Part shown: positions 25,101 to 37,272 of the stretch, piece after piece
How the letters are laid out: every line of letters begins with the position of its first letter
How positions within the stretch are numbered: position 1 is the stretch's first letter
From: Capniomyces stellatus
Lineage: Eukaryota > Kickxellomycota > Harpellomycetes > Harpellales > Legeriomycetaceae
Assembly (NCBI GenBank): GCA_001661515.1
Contig: LUVW01000023.1
Span: 246,973 to 310,972 of the forward strand
Direction of reading: 5' to 3'
DNA length: 64,000 bases
Position numbers and translations under genes: made by a program
The notes under the pieces: model-generated
What the model was told of the DNA's origin: nothing
What the model saw: the letters and a program-made list of their open reading frames with translations, nothing else
Databases searched by the model: none

Positions 25101-26100
25101 GGTTAGGTTTAACGACAGTCATCTCTACACCACCCACATTTATCGAAACGAAACCATATCATCAAAATCGTCCTCCAAATCGTCCTCCAACTCGGCAAAC
25201 AGCAATCTTCAGGCTAGCGGACACTCTAATGTGCTCTATAGTGACCAGGACAGCATTGATAACTCGGGCGAGTTGTATTTGAAGCCTCACTATGGCAACA
25301 CCGGCCCCGTAGTACTCGAAAGGTATCCAATTCAATCTGTAAATCGCCAGAACATGCTGATATCCAAGCCAACATATCTGACTAGCGATCCCTCAGTTGT
25401 GTACTCTTCACTCAACTGGCTCCCAACGCCCTCAGGGAATGTAAACCGTGTTAAAAACTACACAATTATTGACAAAAACAAATACCGCTCCTCAAGCTTA
25501 GCAAACTTAAATAATCGACACACTATGGGTATGATAGAACCCAGGAAAAGACCTCAGTCTAAAGATGGTTCCAGAAACTCCAATAAGTCTGTTGGAAGCG
25601 ATAGGCTCTCGGCCTTTATTGTTCCTGCTGAAAATCACCAACTAAGTATCGGAACTATTCTGCCCAGACCTTCGCCAAGCTCCGACTGTCTTTTGGTAAC
25701 ACCTTCCCCAAGAACAATAAGCAGCAACAGCATGAAACCCCGAACCAAACAAGATCCAGTACAGCAAAAATATCGCCTTGAAACTTCCGCGCCCAGCAAA
25801 TCTGCATCCCCAAAGGGTCCAGGAAATAAGGAAACTGAAAACACCGGATTCAGTCAGTCACTAGCAACACTGCAATACGTCAACAAGCGTAAACTCCCAA
25901 GACCTCATTCAACACTTTCAAATCTCAACTCGGACACCAGTAGCGGTTGTAGCAAACAAATTTTGGCTGTTAAAAACGAAGAATCGACTTTTGAACTTTA
26001 TAGCGATTTCACAAACTCTGAAGTTGATCTAACTGACCGTGAAACTCATCTTGTTCACTCAGGAAAACTCGTGTCTTTGTCTATTGAAAACTTTCACTAA
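19105..26100 (+). CDS. unrecognised 2275-residue Ser/Lys/Asn-rich protein, 2 exons
   Basis: Exons: 19105-19261 and 19430-26100 (phase 1 join, giving VLYE then SADPGSEDLF). An in-frame TGA lies just upstream of the exon 1 ATG, and the 168-base intron has GTAAG and GATAG ends. Most of the product is low-complexity and probably disordered, with short repeats such as NKELGSNKELGSDKELGS. Three stretches look ordered. The first (about 704-897) has a very basic helix-like run (SKFTRFRKAIGYALFKLRRA), then NEYLFGKSKENAVYFGKG and HYPSHQSGIQMFEAPTDNLT. The second is about 1367-1540 (FTEVLESIGYVEKSLNKGVY, ALRYPFFKLGTEFSNVEIDG, YVWLLTSNTLQQYNQAMGIV). The third is about 1643-1780 (KEFNDKIFYASYLLAKYIVV, VHLRTVNVQIDGLGIEFVLK). 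I see no signal peptide, membrane segment or catalytic motif and do not recognise the family. A large cytosolic scaffold is a guess from composition only. Confidence 0.85.
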
Positions 26101-26625
26101 TCATCCCCACTTGACCTACTTTGCTGTTTGACTTTCTAGATCTTTTTTTTCTTTATTTTTTTTTTACTACTAAAATTCTCGGGTTTTTTGTAGAATAAAC
26201 TTGACAATCTTTATGAGAAAAGCGGCTTGTTCAAAGATTATAAACAAAATAAAAAATAAATAAAAACACCTGGCCTTTTTATTCAAATTATAAATATATA
26301 TATTGTAGAATGATGGAAAGAAAGAAAATAATGTTTGAATTTCATGGTTGAGATGTGTTAGAGTCGATTTTATCAATAGTAGTGGTATAGAATTGACTCA
26401 TTATTAGTGTGATATAACTGCTATACTTTAGCCAACTGTGTGTAAATAAGTTATATAAAATTATTGGTAAGAAAAATGAAAATAAAATAAAAACATGCTT
26501 GTCTGCTTTAAATTATATCGCTGAGCTGGCTTAAAGTTAAAAAAAAAAGTTAGCTTGCTTGGAATAGCGGCTACTTCAACTTTTCCCCCCTCTCCAGAAT
26601 CAGAGATCAAGTCAACGCATCAAGC
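26101..26625. other. convergent intergenic region
   Basis: This is the shared 3' flank of the 2275-residue gene and the Thr-rich gene. It is AT-rich, with a short TATA run near 26290, and I see no gene. Confidence 0.6.
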
Positions 26626-29088
26626 TTAGAGCCGTTGCCCATAGACTGGAGTGATTTTTGTCATATAAGCTGGTGCTGGGTACGTGTGAATTGAGGTAAA
26701 AGTCGTGAATGTCGTGATTGTTGACGAGACTGTATCCAAATCTGTGGTTGTAGATATATCAGTTACTTCGCACTCACTTCCTACCTCAACTGTTGATGTT
26801 GTGACGGTTACATCGGTGACGGTTTCAAAAATTGATGTTGTGACAGTCTCGATAAGAGTATCTGTTCCAATAACAGGCAAAGTTGTGGTAGTGACAGTTT
26901 CTGTGGTTTCAGTAACAACTGTAGAGTCATAAACTGTTCCGCTGGCAGTGGTTACAGATAATGAAGTGTATGTAGAAATATCTGTAACAGTTAAAAATAT
27001 AGTTACTGGTTCAATGTTGGTTGAGGTTGAAACAACGACTGTCACAAATGTGGAGAAGGTCACTGATGTTTCGGTTTCTGTCAAGGTAATCAACGAAATG
27101 TCCAAAACTACTGAAGATTCAACAGTTGTTGTAGTTGTGGTTTCTGAAGCTGTGGTTGTTGTGGTTTCGGATTCTGTAGTGGTTTCGGTAGTTGAAGTTA
27201 GATCAACGGATGTAGATACCTTTATCAATGTATCAGTCTCAGTTGTAGTTGTGGTGGTGATTGATGTTTCGGTAAAAGTCTCGATTGGGTGGTCGGTTAT
27301 AATAGTCACAGTTTCAGTAAAGTCAAGGATCACTTCATCAGTGACAGTAACCTCTTCTGTTACATTCGTGGTGAATGTAATCTCAGTGATCGATTCAACA
27401 ACAGTAAAAGTCGAGTCAAATGTTGTTATAGTCACGGTTACCTCAGTCGAAGTGGTTGAGATAATTTCGACCTGAATGACAGACAATGAAACAACTGTGG
27501 TCTCAACGGTTTGCTGTGATGTGACGGTGGTCACAAGTGTGGTAAATGTTACATGTGTGACATCAGTTACAGTCTCAATAGTCTCGGTTTCAACAGTGGT
27601 AATCAACGTGGTAATTGTTGACTCGACAGTTTCGTTAGTCACCGTTGTTATAACGTTTGTTTCAACAATGGTTTCTGTGGTATCAACTCCAGTGGTAACT
27701 ATTGTTGTGGTGTCGGTGATGGTCAAAGAGATATCAGAGACTGTTGTGGTCACAATGGTTGAAACGTATGTAGTGGTGTTTGTAATCACAACTTCAACCG
27801 TCTCATCAATTGTCGAGGTTGTATCGGATGTCTCAACAGTGCTTGTTGTTATGTCTGTAAACTCAGTAACAGTCTCTGTTGTTGTTGTTTCCTCAGGTTC
27901 AATGCTCGATGTAAAAGTCACTATTTCGGTCAAATCAACAGTCACATCCTTTATAATTGTAACTTCGGTTTCTACATCAGTTACAACCGTAACTTCGGTT
28001 GTGGACTCAACGGTAACAAAGGTCGAGTCTGACTCTGTGACGGTTAAAGTAAGTTCAGTGGAAATAATTGTAGTAACCTCCTCCTGGATGACTGACAATG
28101 AAACAATTGTGGTTTCAACGGTTTGCTGTGATGTGATGGTGGTCAAAATTGTGGTTAGTTCAACTTCGGTGGTTTCTGTGTTGGTTTCAATAGTCTCGGT
28201 AACTACTGTGGTAATCAATGTGGTAATTGTAGTTTCGACAGTTTCGTCAGTCACTGTTGTTGTGGTATCTGTGATAACAATGGTTTCTGTGGTGTCAGTT
28301 CCAGTGGTAACTGTTGTTGTAGTGTCGGTGATGGTCAAGGAAACTTCAGAGACTGTTGTGGTTGTGATGGTTGAATCATATGTGGTGGTGTATGTTGTTA
28401 CAACTTCGGTCTCATCTGTTATAGTGGTTGTGTCTGTGGTGGTCGTGTCCGTTGTTACAACAGTAGTTATATCCAAGCAATGGGAAATATACACATCCAC
28501 GGTGCACGTGGTTATGAATGTCTCTGTGCATGTGTATGTCTCTGTACACGTGGTGGTCTCTGTACATGTTGTGGTCTCTGTACATGTGGTGGTCTCTGTG
28601 CTCGTTGTGATTTCTGTAGAAGTTGGTATTGGACATGTTGAAGTATCAACTTCACTAGTCCCATCACCATCTATTGACGCACTTTCACACTCAGCATCTC
28701 CGTTTGCACATGTTGGTATGCAGTTTGTGGTTGTTATGCTGCCACAGTTTGCGGTTGGAATACAGTCCTTTGTTATTAAGCTGTAATCGCACGTAATGGT
28801 TGGGATACATCCCTCGGTTATGCTTTCGTCACAGGTCAAAGTGAACCCACAGTCCATAATATTAAGTGACGAGCAGATGCTAACATCGCTCAGTACAGTA
28901 AGTGCGCCGCTTGCGTTTGATGATTTTGCTACAGTTGATGCTGAAGATTTTGCTGTCAAGGTGCTTGAGTCTTTTTCTGTTGCTGCCTTGATACCTGCAC
29001 TATCACTGCTTACTGGGCTTGCACTGATGTTGCCAAACAATGCTAAGCCTGCTAACAAGTAGGCACTATTGATTTTTAAAAGTCTCAT
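26626..29088 (-). CDS. secreted Thr-rich mucin-like cell-surface protein, 820 aa
   Basis: Single exon, ATG at 29088. Residues 1-23 form a clear signal peptide (LLAGLALFGNISAS, then PVSS). Residues about 68-155 are a Cys-rich block with recurring C-x4-C and IPT units (EGCIPTITC, KDCIPTANC, TNCIPTC). A run of TETTTC units follows (TETTTCTETTTCTETTTC). The remaining 600 residues are almost wholly Thr/Val/Ser/Glu/Ile, suited to dense O-mannosylation. They contain two copies of a unit of about 204 residues, marked by VSLSVIQEE and VSLSVIQVE. The C-terminus (YPAPAYMTKITPVYGQRL) is not hydrophobic, so no GPI anchor is expected. A wall or extracellular-matrix role is inferred from composition. No adhesin domain is recognised. 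The repetitive composition also creates long antisense ORFs, which are not genes. Confidence 0.87.
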   Translation of the reverse strand: MRLLKINSAYLLAGLALFGNISASPVSSDSAGIKAATEKDSSTLTAKSSASTVAKSSNASGALTVLSDVSICSSLNIMDCGFTLTCDESITEGCIPTITCDYSLITKDCIPTANCGSITTTNCIPTCANGDAECESASIDGDGTSEVDTSTCPIPTSTEITTSTETTTCTETTTCTETTTCTETYTCTETFITTCTVDVYISHCLDITTVVTTDTTTTDTTTITDETEVVTTYTTTYDSTITTTTVSEVSLTITDTTTTVTTGTDTTETIVITDTTTTVTDETVETTITTLITTVVTETIETNTETTEVELTTILTTITSQQTVETTIVSLSVIQEEVTTIISTELTLTVTESDSTFVTVESTTEVTVVTDVETEVTIIKDVTVDLTEIVTFTSSIEPEETTTTETVTEFTDITTSTVETSDTTSTIDETVEVVITNTTTYVSTIVTTTVSDISLTITDTTTIVTTGVDTTETIVETNVITTVTNETVESTITTLITTVETETIETVTDVTHVTFTTLVTTVTSQQTVETTVVSLSVIQVEIISTTSTEVTVTITTFDSTFTVVESITEITFTTNVTEEVTVTDEVILDFTETVTIITDHPIETFTETSITTTTTTETDTLIKVSTSVDLTSTTETTTESETTTTTASETTTTTTVESSVVLDISLITLTETETSVTFSTFVTVVVSTSTNIEPVTIFLTVTDISTYTSLSVTTASGTVYDSTVVTETTETVTTTTLPVIGTDTLIETVTTSIFETVTDVTVTTSTVEVGSECEVTDISTTTDLDTVSSTITTFTTFTSIHTYPAPAYMTKITPVYGQRL
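27473..28700 (-). repeat. 612-bp internal tandem duplication in the Thr-rich gene
   Basis: Matching landmark blocks, including ACAATGAAACAA followed by GGTTTGCTGTGATGTGA, occur near 27480 and again near 28092. The spacing is about 612 bases (204 codons), with copies diverged by scattered substitutions. Outer limits are approximate. Confidence 0.7.
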
Positions 29089-32000
29089 GGCCCTGTTTTT
29101 TTTTTTTGCTAATTTAGTCTTTAATTTACTGTCAACTTAATTTGTTAGTTTTATAATTTATAACTAATAATTTATAATATTGCCAGACAAGATAAATAAA
29201 TATGTAGATGTAACTAAAGAAAATCCTGATGAAGCTAATATGCTTTTTGTTCGCCCTTCCGCCCTTTTACTGTTTATATAAACTGCTTTTCCATCTTTTT
29301 ATTATTTTTTAATCTTTTTTTTTGTAACACTCTTAACATATATATCTTCATTTTTTTTTTTGCTACGTGAAATATGTTGGTTAACAAATATACCATTATT
29401 CTGCGTAATACATAATCTACTGTCAAGAATCAGCTAGCAGGCCAAAATATTACCGATATTACATTGTTCTATTAACTCACGCAACAATTAAGGCTACTCG
29501 GGTTACTAGAAGTATAATAAAGGTACAAAGTAAAGTTTCAATGATAGCGGACATACTACTCCAACTGTGCATTACTTTGTCACGATTGAGTTTTAACAAA
29601 GTGATGGTCGCTAATTTGATTTAGCAAAAAAAAAAATCTCTTGTACATGTTTAATTTTGATTGAGGTCATCGTCCATTATTTACAGATTCGGTTGGTATT
29701 CATACACTTATTTTCGCAAGGATCTTCGCACTATATCTTCATGATAATAATACATCTGTTTGTCTTTTTTTTTAATCAAGACATCTCGGTTATTAATTAG
29801 ATAATTGTTGCTGTTAATATTGAACCTTATTTTTTTTTTGTTTTGTTTAATTGATATTGAATACTTTTTTTTTTTTTTCAACAACACATTTAACATTCAA
29901 CATTCAACTGTTGTAACTCGAACCACTTTTGGAATTGATCGCTCAATTGTCCTTCTGAACGGAGCAGCAAACCTTATTAACAGGTTTGGTTTTTAAAGTT
30001 TGATGGCCATATTTCTCAGGATGAAATAGTCTACTAGCATACGTAAAATATCTTAATTCAGAATCGCTTCTAGTGTGCTTTAACATGTATCATGTGTATT
30101 ATAGTGCACAAAAAAATAATCTCTTGATTCCAATTGTTTTCACTTTGCTATATTCTTTGTTTAGAATTGTTTCTTTTACATTGTGATTCCAAATTGGTAT
30201 ATTCAAGTCCACTTTTATTGTTAAAATACTAAAAAAAAAAAAAAAAGTCGGGCATTTTTAGGCCTTATACTAAATATATTAGTCTTTTTTATTGTATAGT
30301 TTTTACAATACTACTGATTAGATAAACATTTGTTTGAGTTTTAACAAACAATTGACTTTTCCATGACCACACAAGACAGTAACCGCCGGAAACATCAATC
30401 ATTACAATACAATCTAGTATAAAGTTGTTATCTCTACACTTTTATTAATAAAAAAACTATTAGTGCGTTTTTTTTCTATAGTTTTTTCTGCTTTTAAACA
30501 TACCACAAGAGTTCTTGGGGTCTGTTTGCTTCGGTTGCCCTTTTTTTATGCCTTTAATTATTCATAAATATCGTGAGCTGGTGGTAATGTAAAGTGTAAT
30601 TGGGACTGAGATGGGATTAACATAGTAATTTTGCATGTATCTTGAATATATATCGCTAGAGAGATTCACAAATTCTGTAACTAGCGATGTAACACCAAAA
30701 TTTGCAGGGAAACCGGTACTAATAAGCAATAAAAGTATTTCCAAATAGTACTTTTCTGTGCAGGTTCGACACTCCAACAAATTGGCTTTAAAATCTTACT
30801 GCAAAAAATTTTCCGATGAGTTGCGACTTTATTCTTGTAACGCTGGCCAAATTACAGGTCTATGTTGGACTCGAATAAAAGTAAAATAAAGCATATTACT
30901 GATTGAACTCAAAAGCGCTGCACCACATTATCACTGCGTGTAAGTCACTGAGGCTATACATTAATGAAAGTTTTGGCTAGCTAGTTTGCACTTTTTTTCT
31001 TTTTTTTCCTTTTGGCAATATTTGTATTAATAACACATAATGCCTTGATGATTGCTGTGTCGATTCAAGAATTCATTTCATCAAATCTTAAAGCTTCCTT
31101 ATTAGGATTGCCGCCAGTGTTGAGAAGCGAATTAACGAAAGTCAATTCAGACACATCATCAACATTCGATTATATGCTTTGAACAATAATAATTGTTTTA
31201 AATCCACTTATTACAATGAAATAACTAATAGTGAAACAACCATGGATTGAAGCGTTCTTTTAAAATCATTAATCGTATCATCATCCAGGATTATAGCAAA
31301 TACAAGATGTTCTGATTGGACAATAATTCAATTAGCGAGATTTTCAAATACATAAGGCATCCCATTCTACTTTTGATAGTCAGACACTTGGTTTCTAAAA
31401 AACATCATTATCTTTAAACAATTTAGTGAGTATTGAGCTTCCAAGCTATTTTTTTTTTTTACATACAATGAGTACGTTCTTTGTTCCCTTTTCTAGTGTA
31501 CCTCATTTGGTATATAAAGGCGGAAGCGCGACTAATGAGCGCCAGAAGACCATCCCTCAGTCGATTTCACTACCTTTGTGATTGTGTGAGTCTATTGAAT
31601 ACGTTCGCTTACATTATTATTATCATTGTAGTTGTCACTTTTATTGTACAGTCTCATTTTTACATGTTGGACAAATGTCAGTAGTTAAATAGCTACAAAG
31701 TAAGAGTTTATAAAAAAAAGTAATATTAGTCAAAAAGTCTTTGTGCTTATTGTTTGGAATGAGTGTCTATTATGCTGACATAATGTTAGTTTGAATCGGC
31801 ATCTTAAAAAAATATATGGCACCTACTTGTCCTAACAAAATTTGCTTGTTCTGGTGATTACTTCAACTTGATTGTTGTGGCAAGCTACATTTAGCAAAAT
31901 TATTTCCATTAAATCATTTAACTTTCAACTGAACAACAATAGAACATCGTTTTTAACAAGAATTGTTGGAAACACAAATATCCAACTAATAGGACTTGGA

Positions 32001-32665
32001 CAAACGTTTTGTTTCATTAACCAACAAATAGTACGATTTAATCGACACATTGTTGTAAATACTAATTAATCCCCAGAATCCTATTATCCCACTTTTTTTT
32101 TTTTACCAAAAGAAAAAAGCAAAATTTGAAAATACTGCACTCAAAGCTACAAGTGGTAAGGTGTATTCAGATTTATATTAAATTGGAATAAACAAACATG
32201 ATTTAAATAAAAAAGCAACTAGCAGGACGTAGAAAAAAGTAAATAGGCTACGGAAATTATGATATATCAGTGTTGCTGAGGCCAAATAAAAGCACCAAGA
32301 ACGTAGATAATAGAGACTATCAATAAAAGGTAGGGAGAGATGGGGTGGGAGAAAAACAAGGGGGAAAGTCGCTGATTTGAGAACTGCTATGGGACTGGAG
32401 GCAACAGGTTGGGGTTAAACCGAATCTTCCGTCCTCCAAATATTAGCTACATGCAAGATCATATCATGTTTGTACACATGGTTCTGAAGATATATTACAA
32501 AAGCCCATTTGAAAAAGCAAAATATAAAAACATAAAGATCCCTTGCTTTAAACGGCAAACATAGCTCTGGAGATTCCACAAACATGCTATTACAAACGCA
32601 AATCTAAAAATAAAATAAAGCAAAAAATAACATGGTGGCAATTGTTTTTGGATGAACATGCTGTT
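29089..32665. other. intergenic region, 3.6 kb, no gene seen
   Basis: AT-rich spacer between the divergent 5' end of the Thr-rich gene and the 3' end of the NIPA gene. It has T and A homopolymers up to about 16 bases. Small ORFs (for example 29805-29996, 31481-31684 and 31872-32069, all +) carry no motif. I found no tRNA. Confidence 0.5.
29273..29282 (-). promoter_or_regulatory. TATA-like element upstream of the Thr-rich gene
   Basis: The palindromic TTTATATAAA lies about 185 bases upstream of the ATG at 29088. This is suggestive only, given the AT-rich context. Confidence 0.3.
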
Positions 32666-34188
32666 TTATTTGTTAGATTTGGTTTGTGAATTCAAAGTGG
32701 TAGTAGGGCTGTTCTGGTAGTCTGATTCATAACTAGTTGCGTGGTTATCGCTAGAATATCGGTTGGAGATGGTGTTAGTGGGTGTGCGAACAGAGCTATG
32801 GTCGATATTACGCAGCAGATTGTTGGATTTGATTGATGATTTGAACAAAGAGTCTGAGCCATCGAGAGAGTCACGTGTTAAGTCTCCTGAATGTTTTATC
32901 TCGCTGTACTCGTTGGTAAAATCCAGCTTGCTGCTGTAGATGGATGAGCCGTGGTCGCCGAAATCTTCTTCTTCGCTTGAGAAATAGCCATTTACGTTAG
33001 TTGACAGTCGTCCACTATGGCGGCTGTCGTAATTGAGCTCCTCCATGTCAAACACGTTGCTGTGATTTTGCAAAGAGCCGTCTTCCGAGTGAATTGAGCG
33101 TGAAAAGTTTAGCAAGAAAACGCCTACAAACAAGGTCAGAAATCCACAAAGAACGGATATAAGCGAGGCTGTGGTCCCAGAAAAGCCTTGGAAAAGAATG
33201 GTGTTTGCAACAATGGTTGCAGTTGTAAAAAACACATAGTAGATTGGCGTAACAATGTTGGAGTTGAAAATCGCCAATGCCTTGTTGAAGTAGTTCATCT
33301 GCAAAACTATGCACCCCAAAACACTGAACATAAACACATACGTAGATACGTGTGTCATTTGGTTGTGTCCCGAAAACGTCAGCTTTAGTGCAATTCCCAG
33401 CGCCTTGCACGCCACCACCGTAAACGACCCCGCCAACGAGCAAATCGTAACGTATATAATCGGATTCTTGTTTCCATAACGCGGCGATAGAAACTTGATA
33501 AACACATAAATCGTCAAAAATGATATAATTGCATACGTCAGGAACGCTGGCTTAAACGCAAAGCTCATGATCTCCTCTACCGACAAAATATCCGGATCCT
33601 CTGGTGCATTCACTATCACCTGTAGAGACCCCAGCAGACACAACGCACATCCACTCTTCCCAATTGTATTGATTTTCTCTCCAAGAAATATCGATGCTAA
33701 AATCGCTCTATTTTAACCACAATTTTAAATATTTTTAGCTTTACTGCTCAATCAACATCTATAGCTCAATTCACTTTTCATTCAACTACTTTTATTTTCG
33801 CTTTGTAAATTGTCGTCCCAATTACAGCCAAACATTCTGCTTGCCGTTTGGCTACCTCGACACAACAGCCATACATACACACACATTTCCACACACTTTC
33901 AGTTTTCTTCAATCAACCCACTTACCCCACAATAACACTCAGCGCTCCAAGTGGCGTTACTAGGATTGCCGGTGCAAAGGTGTACGCTGCAAAGTTACAC
34001 AGTTCCCCAATTGCCATGCATATCATACCCATCCACCAAATATGGTTTTTCACATAAGCCAAGCTTTTGGTAGCTGAGCCATACTTTTTGGTGGTTTCGT
34101 TTAATCCCTTTTTCGTTAGCACAAAACTAGCTCCGATCAAAACACTTGACATCAATGCCAGCACCAACCCAATATATTTCGGATCCAT
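32666..34188 (-). CDS. NIPA-type magnesium transporter, 2 exons, about 434 aa
   Basis: Exons on the minus strand: 34188-33926 and 33707-32666, phase 2 join (VTPLGALSVIVG then AILASIFLGE). The NIPA family moves Mg2+ across membranes and belongs to the DMT-type carriers. Typical segments are YIGLVLALMSSVLIGASFVL at the start, WWMGMICMAIGELCNFAAYT, LVTPLGALSV, FLGEKINTIGKSGCALCLLG and YFNKALAIFNSNIVTPIYYV. About nine hydrophobic helices end near residue 295 (VGVFLLNFSRS). The C-terminal 135 residues are hydrophilic, Ser/Asn-rich and not conserved in the family. The cation itself is assigned from the family; plasma membrane or endosome is the usual location. Confidence 0.93.
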
Positions 34189-36271
34189 CTTGCTTTATCT
34201 ATGACTGAGTGTGTGTTACTTTTGTTGCTGTTGCTTTACGTTAGGATATTGTTCTATCACACCTTCACCTTCTATTCTATTTAAATTTGTTGTTATGCAT
34301 CCAAAAATTGGAATTAGTTTGCTACTTTTATTGCAATTTAAATCTGTGCAAACCAATTTTGTTCACCTCTACCATTCGCTTTACTTTAAGCGGCGAGTGA
34401 AAAATAGACACACGTGTTAGGGGAAAACAGCTGTCGTGTTTGAAATTGTTTAGCGCAAATTCATTCCGAGGATCGCGTTTAAACATGTGTAATTGGGTGA
34501 TTTCAATGAATCCAAGGCCTAATATATGTCTCCTTTTTTATTGAATTCCAATACATGTTTTCAACCATACCTTTAGTCTCGGAATTATACTATTTACAGG
34601 CAAATACCTTGCTACCGTGTCGATTTGCTTTACTTGCGTTATTTTTCTGGTGATATATAAGATACAACACTAACGCATTTATTTTTAATTTATACCGAGC
34701 ACTAGAAGTGAGACTACTTTTACTATTTCATGAACAATAATGTTTATCACTGCATTTCCAATAACAAAAAGTCGATTTTTAAACATCAGTTTTTTGGCTT
34801 GGTTATTTTTGGCCTACTCATTATTTTCTGCTATTGCATTTTTCTTTTTCCCTCTTTTTATTCAAATTTAGGCTCTTTTCCCTTTAATACTCCCCGTTCA
34901 ATTCATCATTTAAACAAAAAAAAGAACTATTAATAACCCTAATAATTTCAATTTCTCCAACAGTCTCTTCAAAGATTGGCTAATATCCCATATTACGTGG
35001 TTATCTAAGCAAACACAAATTTTTTGGCAAATCAGCTGGCAACTAGCCTAATTTTGATTTACTTTATCTTTAAATCATCACTTTTTCCAGCCCATAGAAA
35101 TCAAGGGTTTCCAAACCTTATATATATTTTTTATTTTTATTTCTTTTCTAAACGTTAAATATATCTTAATTTTAGTTAAACCAACATTTCTTTTTGCTCT
35201 TATAAATCTTGTTAGTTTGGATGAATGTCTGAAACAAAGAGGATCTTTACTTTCAGCACATAACACTAAAAAAACCCTCCGTAAAGTATAACTATATGTC
35301 TCTATGCCGTGATATGGATAGACAGTTAAATAGATGGATGGATGGAATCAATAGTCATTTTACCTATCACTGCCAACACATGTTTGGCAAAAATAAATAA
35401 AATACCTTGGCAAACAAGATTTACTCGCTACAAACCCAAAAGAAATTCAGGTTACACTTCCCCTTGCCATACCGTTTCTACTCGCAGCTTCTATGTGTAT
35501 ACTGCTTTGTGTGTCATTTTTAGAATGTGATTTAAGTTTGTCCTTATGGGTTATGGAATACACAGTCTTGGTACATAGTACTTAATCGACGAACGTATCA
35601 ATTAGCTAGATCATGCACTCTATTTCTTTCAAAGTGTGTAGGTGTACTTGATCCTTGTTAACTACATTCACCAACTTTATTTCCCAGGAGTATAGGACTA
35701 AAGCTTCTGAATAAGTCTGGTTGGTTTTTTGATTCCTTTTTTTTTTTTGGAAGGACTGTTGGAATCTTGGTAAAACTGCTAGTTGATTTATCGACAAATA
35801 TTTCAGAAAATTCTTCAGCGGCTGTATTTTTCTAAAATTTCCATTTTACAAGTACATTTGGCAGCTATTTGCCAACAATTCAGCAAAATCATTGGTACTG
35901 ATTAATTTTGAATACTTTTGTCTAAAGATTTTTTATTGTTTAAGCAAAGTAAAAGTAACTACTAGTAACCAGCCAATTATTTATCAGTATTGACAACCTT
36001 GCAACAACATCGAATTGCTTAATAAAACATATCCAAACAACAGATGAATCGAATCCATATTTAATTATTCAATATTTTTTTAAAAGTGAAAAAAATTCAA
36101 AAAGAAAAAAAAAATTCAAAGAAAATTTAATGAAAATTCAACGAAAATATGAAAAGTTTACTTTGGACTAAAGAGTGTCGACAATATTGCAGCCGTTGAT
36201 TCCGCCCTCTTTAATAAAATACGGATTATTTTATATAATAACAATCTGTTTTACTAAGTTCGTGTTCGAAG
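34189..36271. other. intergenic region between divergent NIPA and eL27 genes
   Basis: This 2.1-kb AT-rich spacer should hold both promoters. Short ORFs (34730-34933 +, 35342-35530 +, 35606-35797 -) lack motifs, and I see no RNA gene. Confidence 0.5.
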
Positions 36272-37272
36272 ATGCCTAAATTTTTGAAGCCAGGAAAGGT
36301 ACGCACCAACATTTAATATATACATTCAGCTATAAGTAATGTTGCTAAAGATTCGGGTCCATTTAGATAAAGCAAAAGATGGTATTATAAGAGAGAACAG
36401 CAGGCGGATTAAACCACCGACCCTTCTTCAAGCAACAATATGGTTATATGTTATGGATTCGAATGCTCCAAACTACGACTGCTATTATTTTTTTTTGAAA
36501 TCCTTGGTTGGATAAAAGTTGGCTACGGATTCAATTTTAGCCGTAAGCTTGAGGAAATAAAATAATTCAAAGATATCGCATCTTATTTTTTAATAAACTC
36601 GAATCGGAAAATCATACTTTCAAACGTTGATGCGATACGAAGTGGTTTGGCGCTTTCTAAATGGCATTGTACTGCTACTCTGAGAGTTTATACAGTTGTC
36701 AACTTTTGCTTTAATTTTGTGCTTGCTTTCTTTTTTTGACTGCAAACTGTGGCCCATTGCATAAATACAGACTCAGAACCAAATAGCCATAGAAAGCTGT
36801 TTATATTACTTTTGTATTGTATTCTAACTTTAAACATGCGTAATGTATGACTCAATTGCTAATTTTGTGCGATCTGGTATTTCCCTAGGTTGTTATTGTT
36901 TTGCAAGGCCGTTACGCCGGTAAGAAGGCCGTCATTGTAAAGAACTACGATGAAGGTACCAAAGACCGTCAATACGGATACTGCGTCGTTGCAGGTATCG
37001 AGCGTAACCCACTCAAAGTAACAAAGTCAATGGGTGTTAAGCGTATCGCCAGACGCTCCCGCATCAAGCCTTTTGTTAAGGTTATCAACTACAACCACAT
37101 CATGCCAACCCGTTATGGTTTGGAGCTCGATAACATCAAGGAGAACCTTAACTTGAACATGTTCAAAGAACCAACACAACGTGCTACAGCCAAGAAGGCC
37201 ATCAAGAAGACTCTTCAACAAAGATATACCACAGGAAAGAACAAGTGGTTCTTCTCCAAGCTTCGCTTCTAA
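36272..37272 (+). CDS. RPL27: 60S ribosomal protein eL27, 2 exons, 136 aa
   Basis: Exons: 36272-36298 (MPKFLKPGK) and 36889-37272, phase 0, with a long 590-base intron right after the ninth codon. This layout is common for fungal ribosomal protein genes. The product reads VVIVLQGRYAGKKAVIVKNY, then GYCVVAGIERNPLKVTKSMG, and ends TTGKNKWFFSKLRF. It contains the KOW motif near the N-terminus and has exactly the usual family length of 136 residues. eL27 is a structural protein of the large cytosolic subunit. Coding sequence is richer in C-ending codons (AAC, GCC, ATC) than its neighbours, as expected for a highly expressed gene. I looked for an intronic snoRNA and could not establish one. Confidence 0.97.

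Noticed and set aside
26705..29062. Long plus-strand ORFs (175, 436 and 88 codons) opposite the Thr-rich gene
   Set aside because: They are Val/Ser/Thr shadows of Thr, Glu and Ser codons on the other strand. The minus frame has a signal peptide, a Cys-rich block and coherent repeats.
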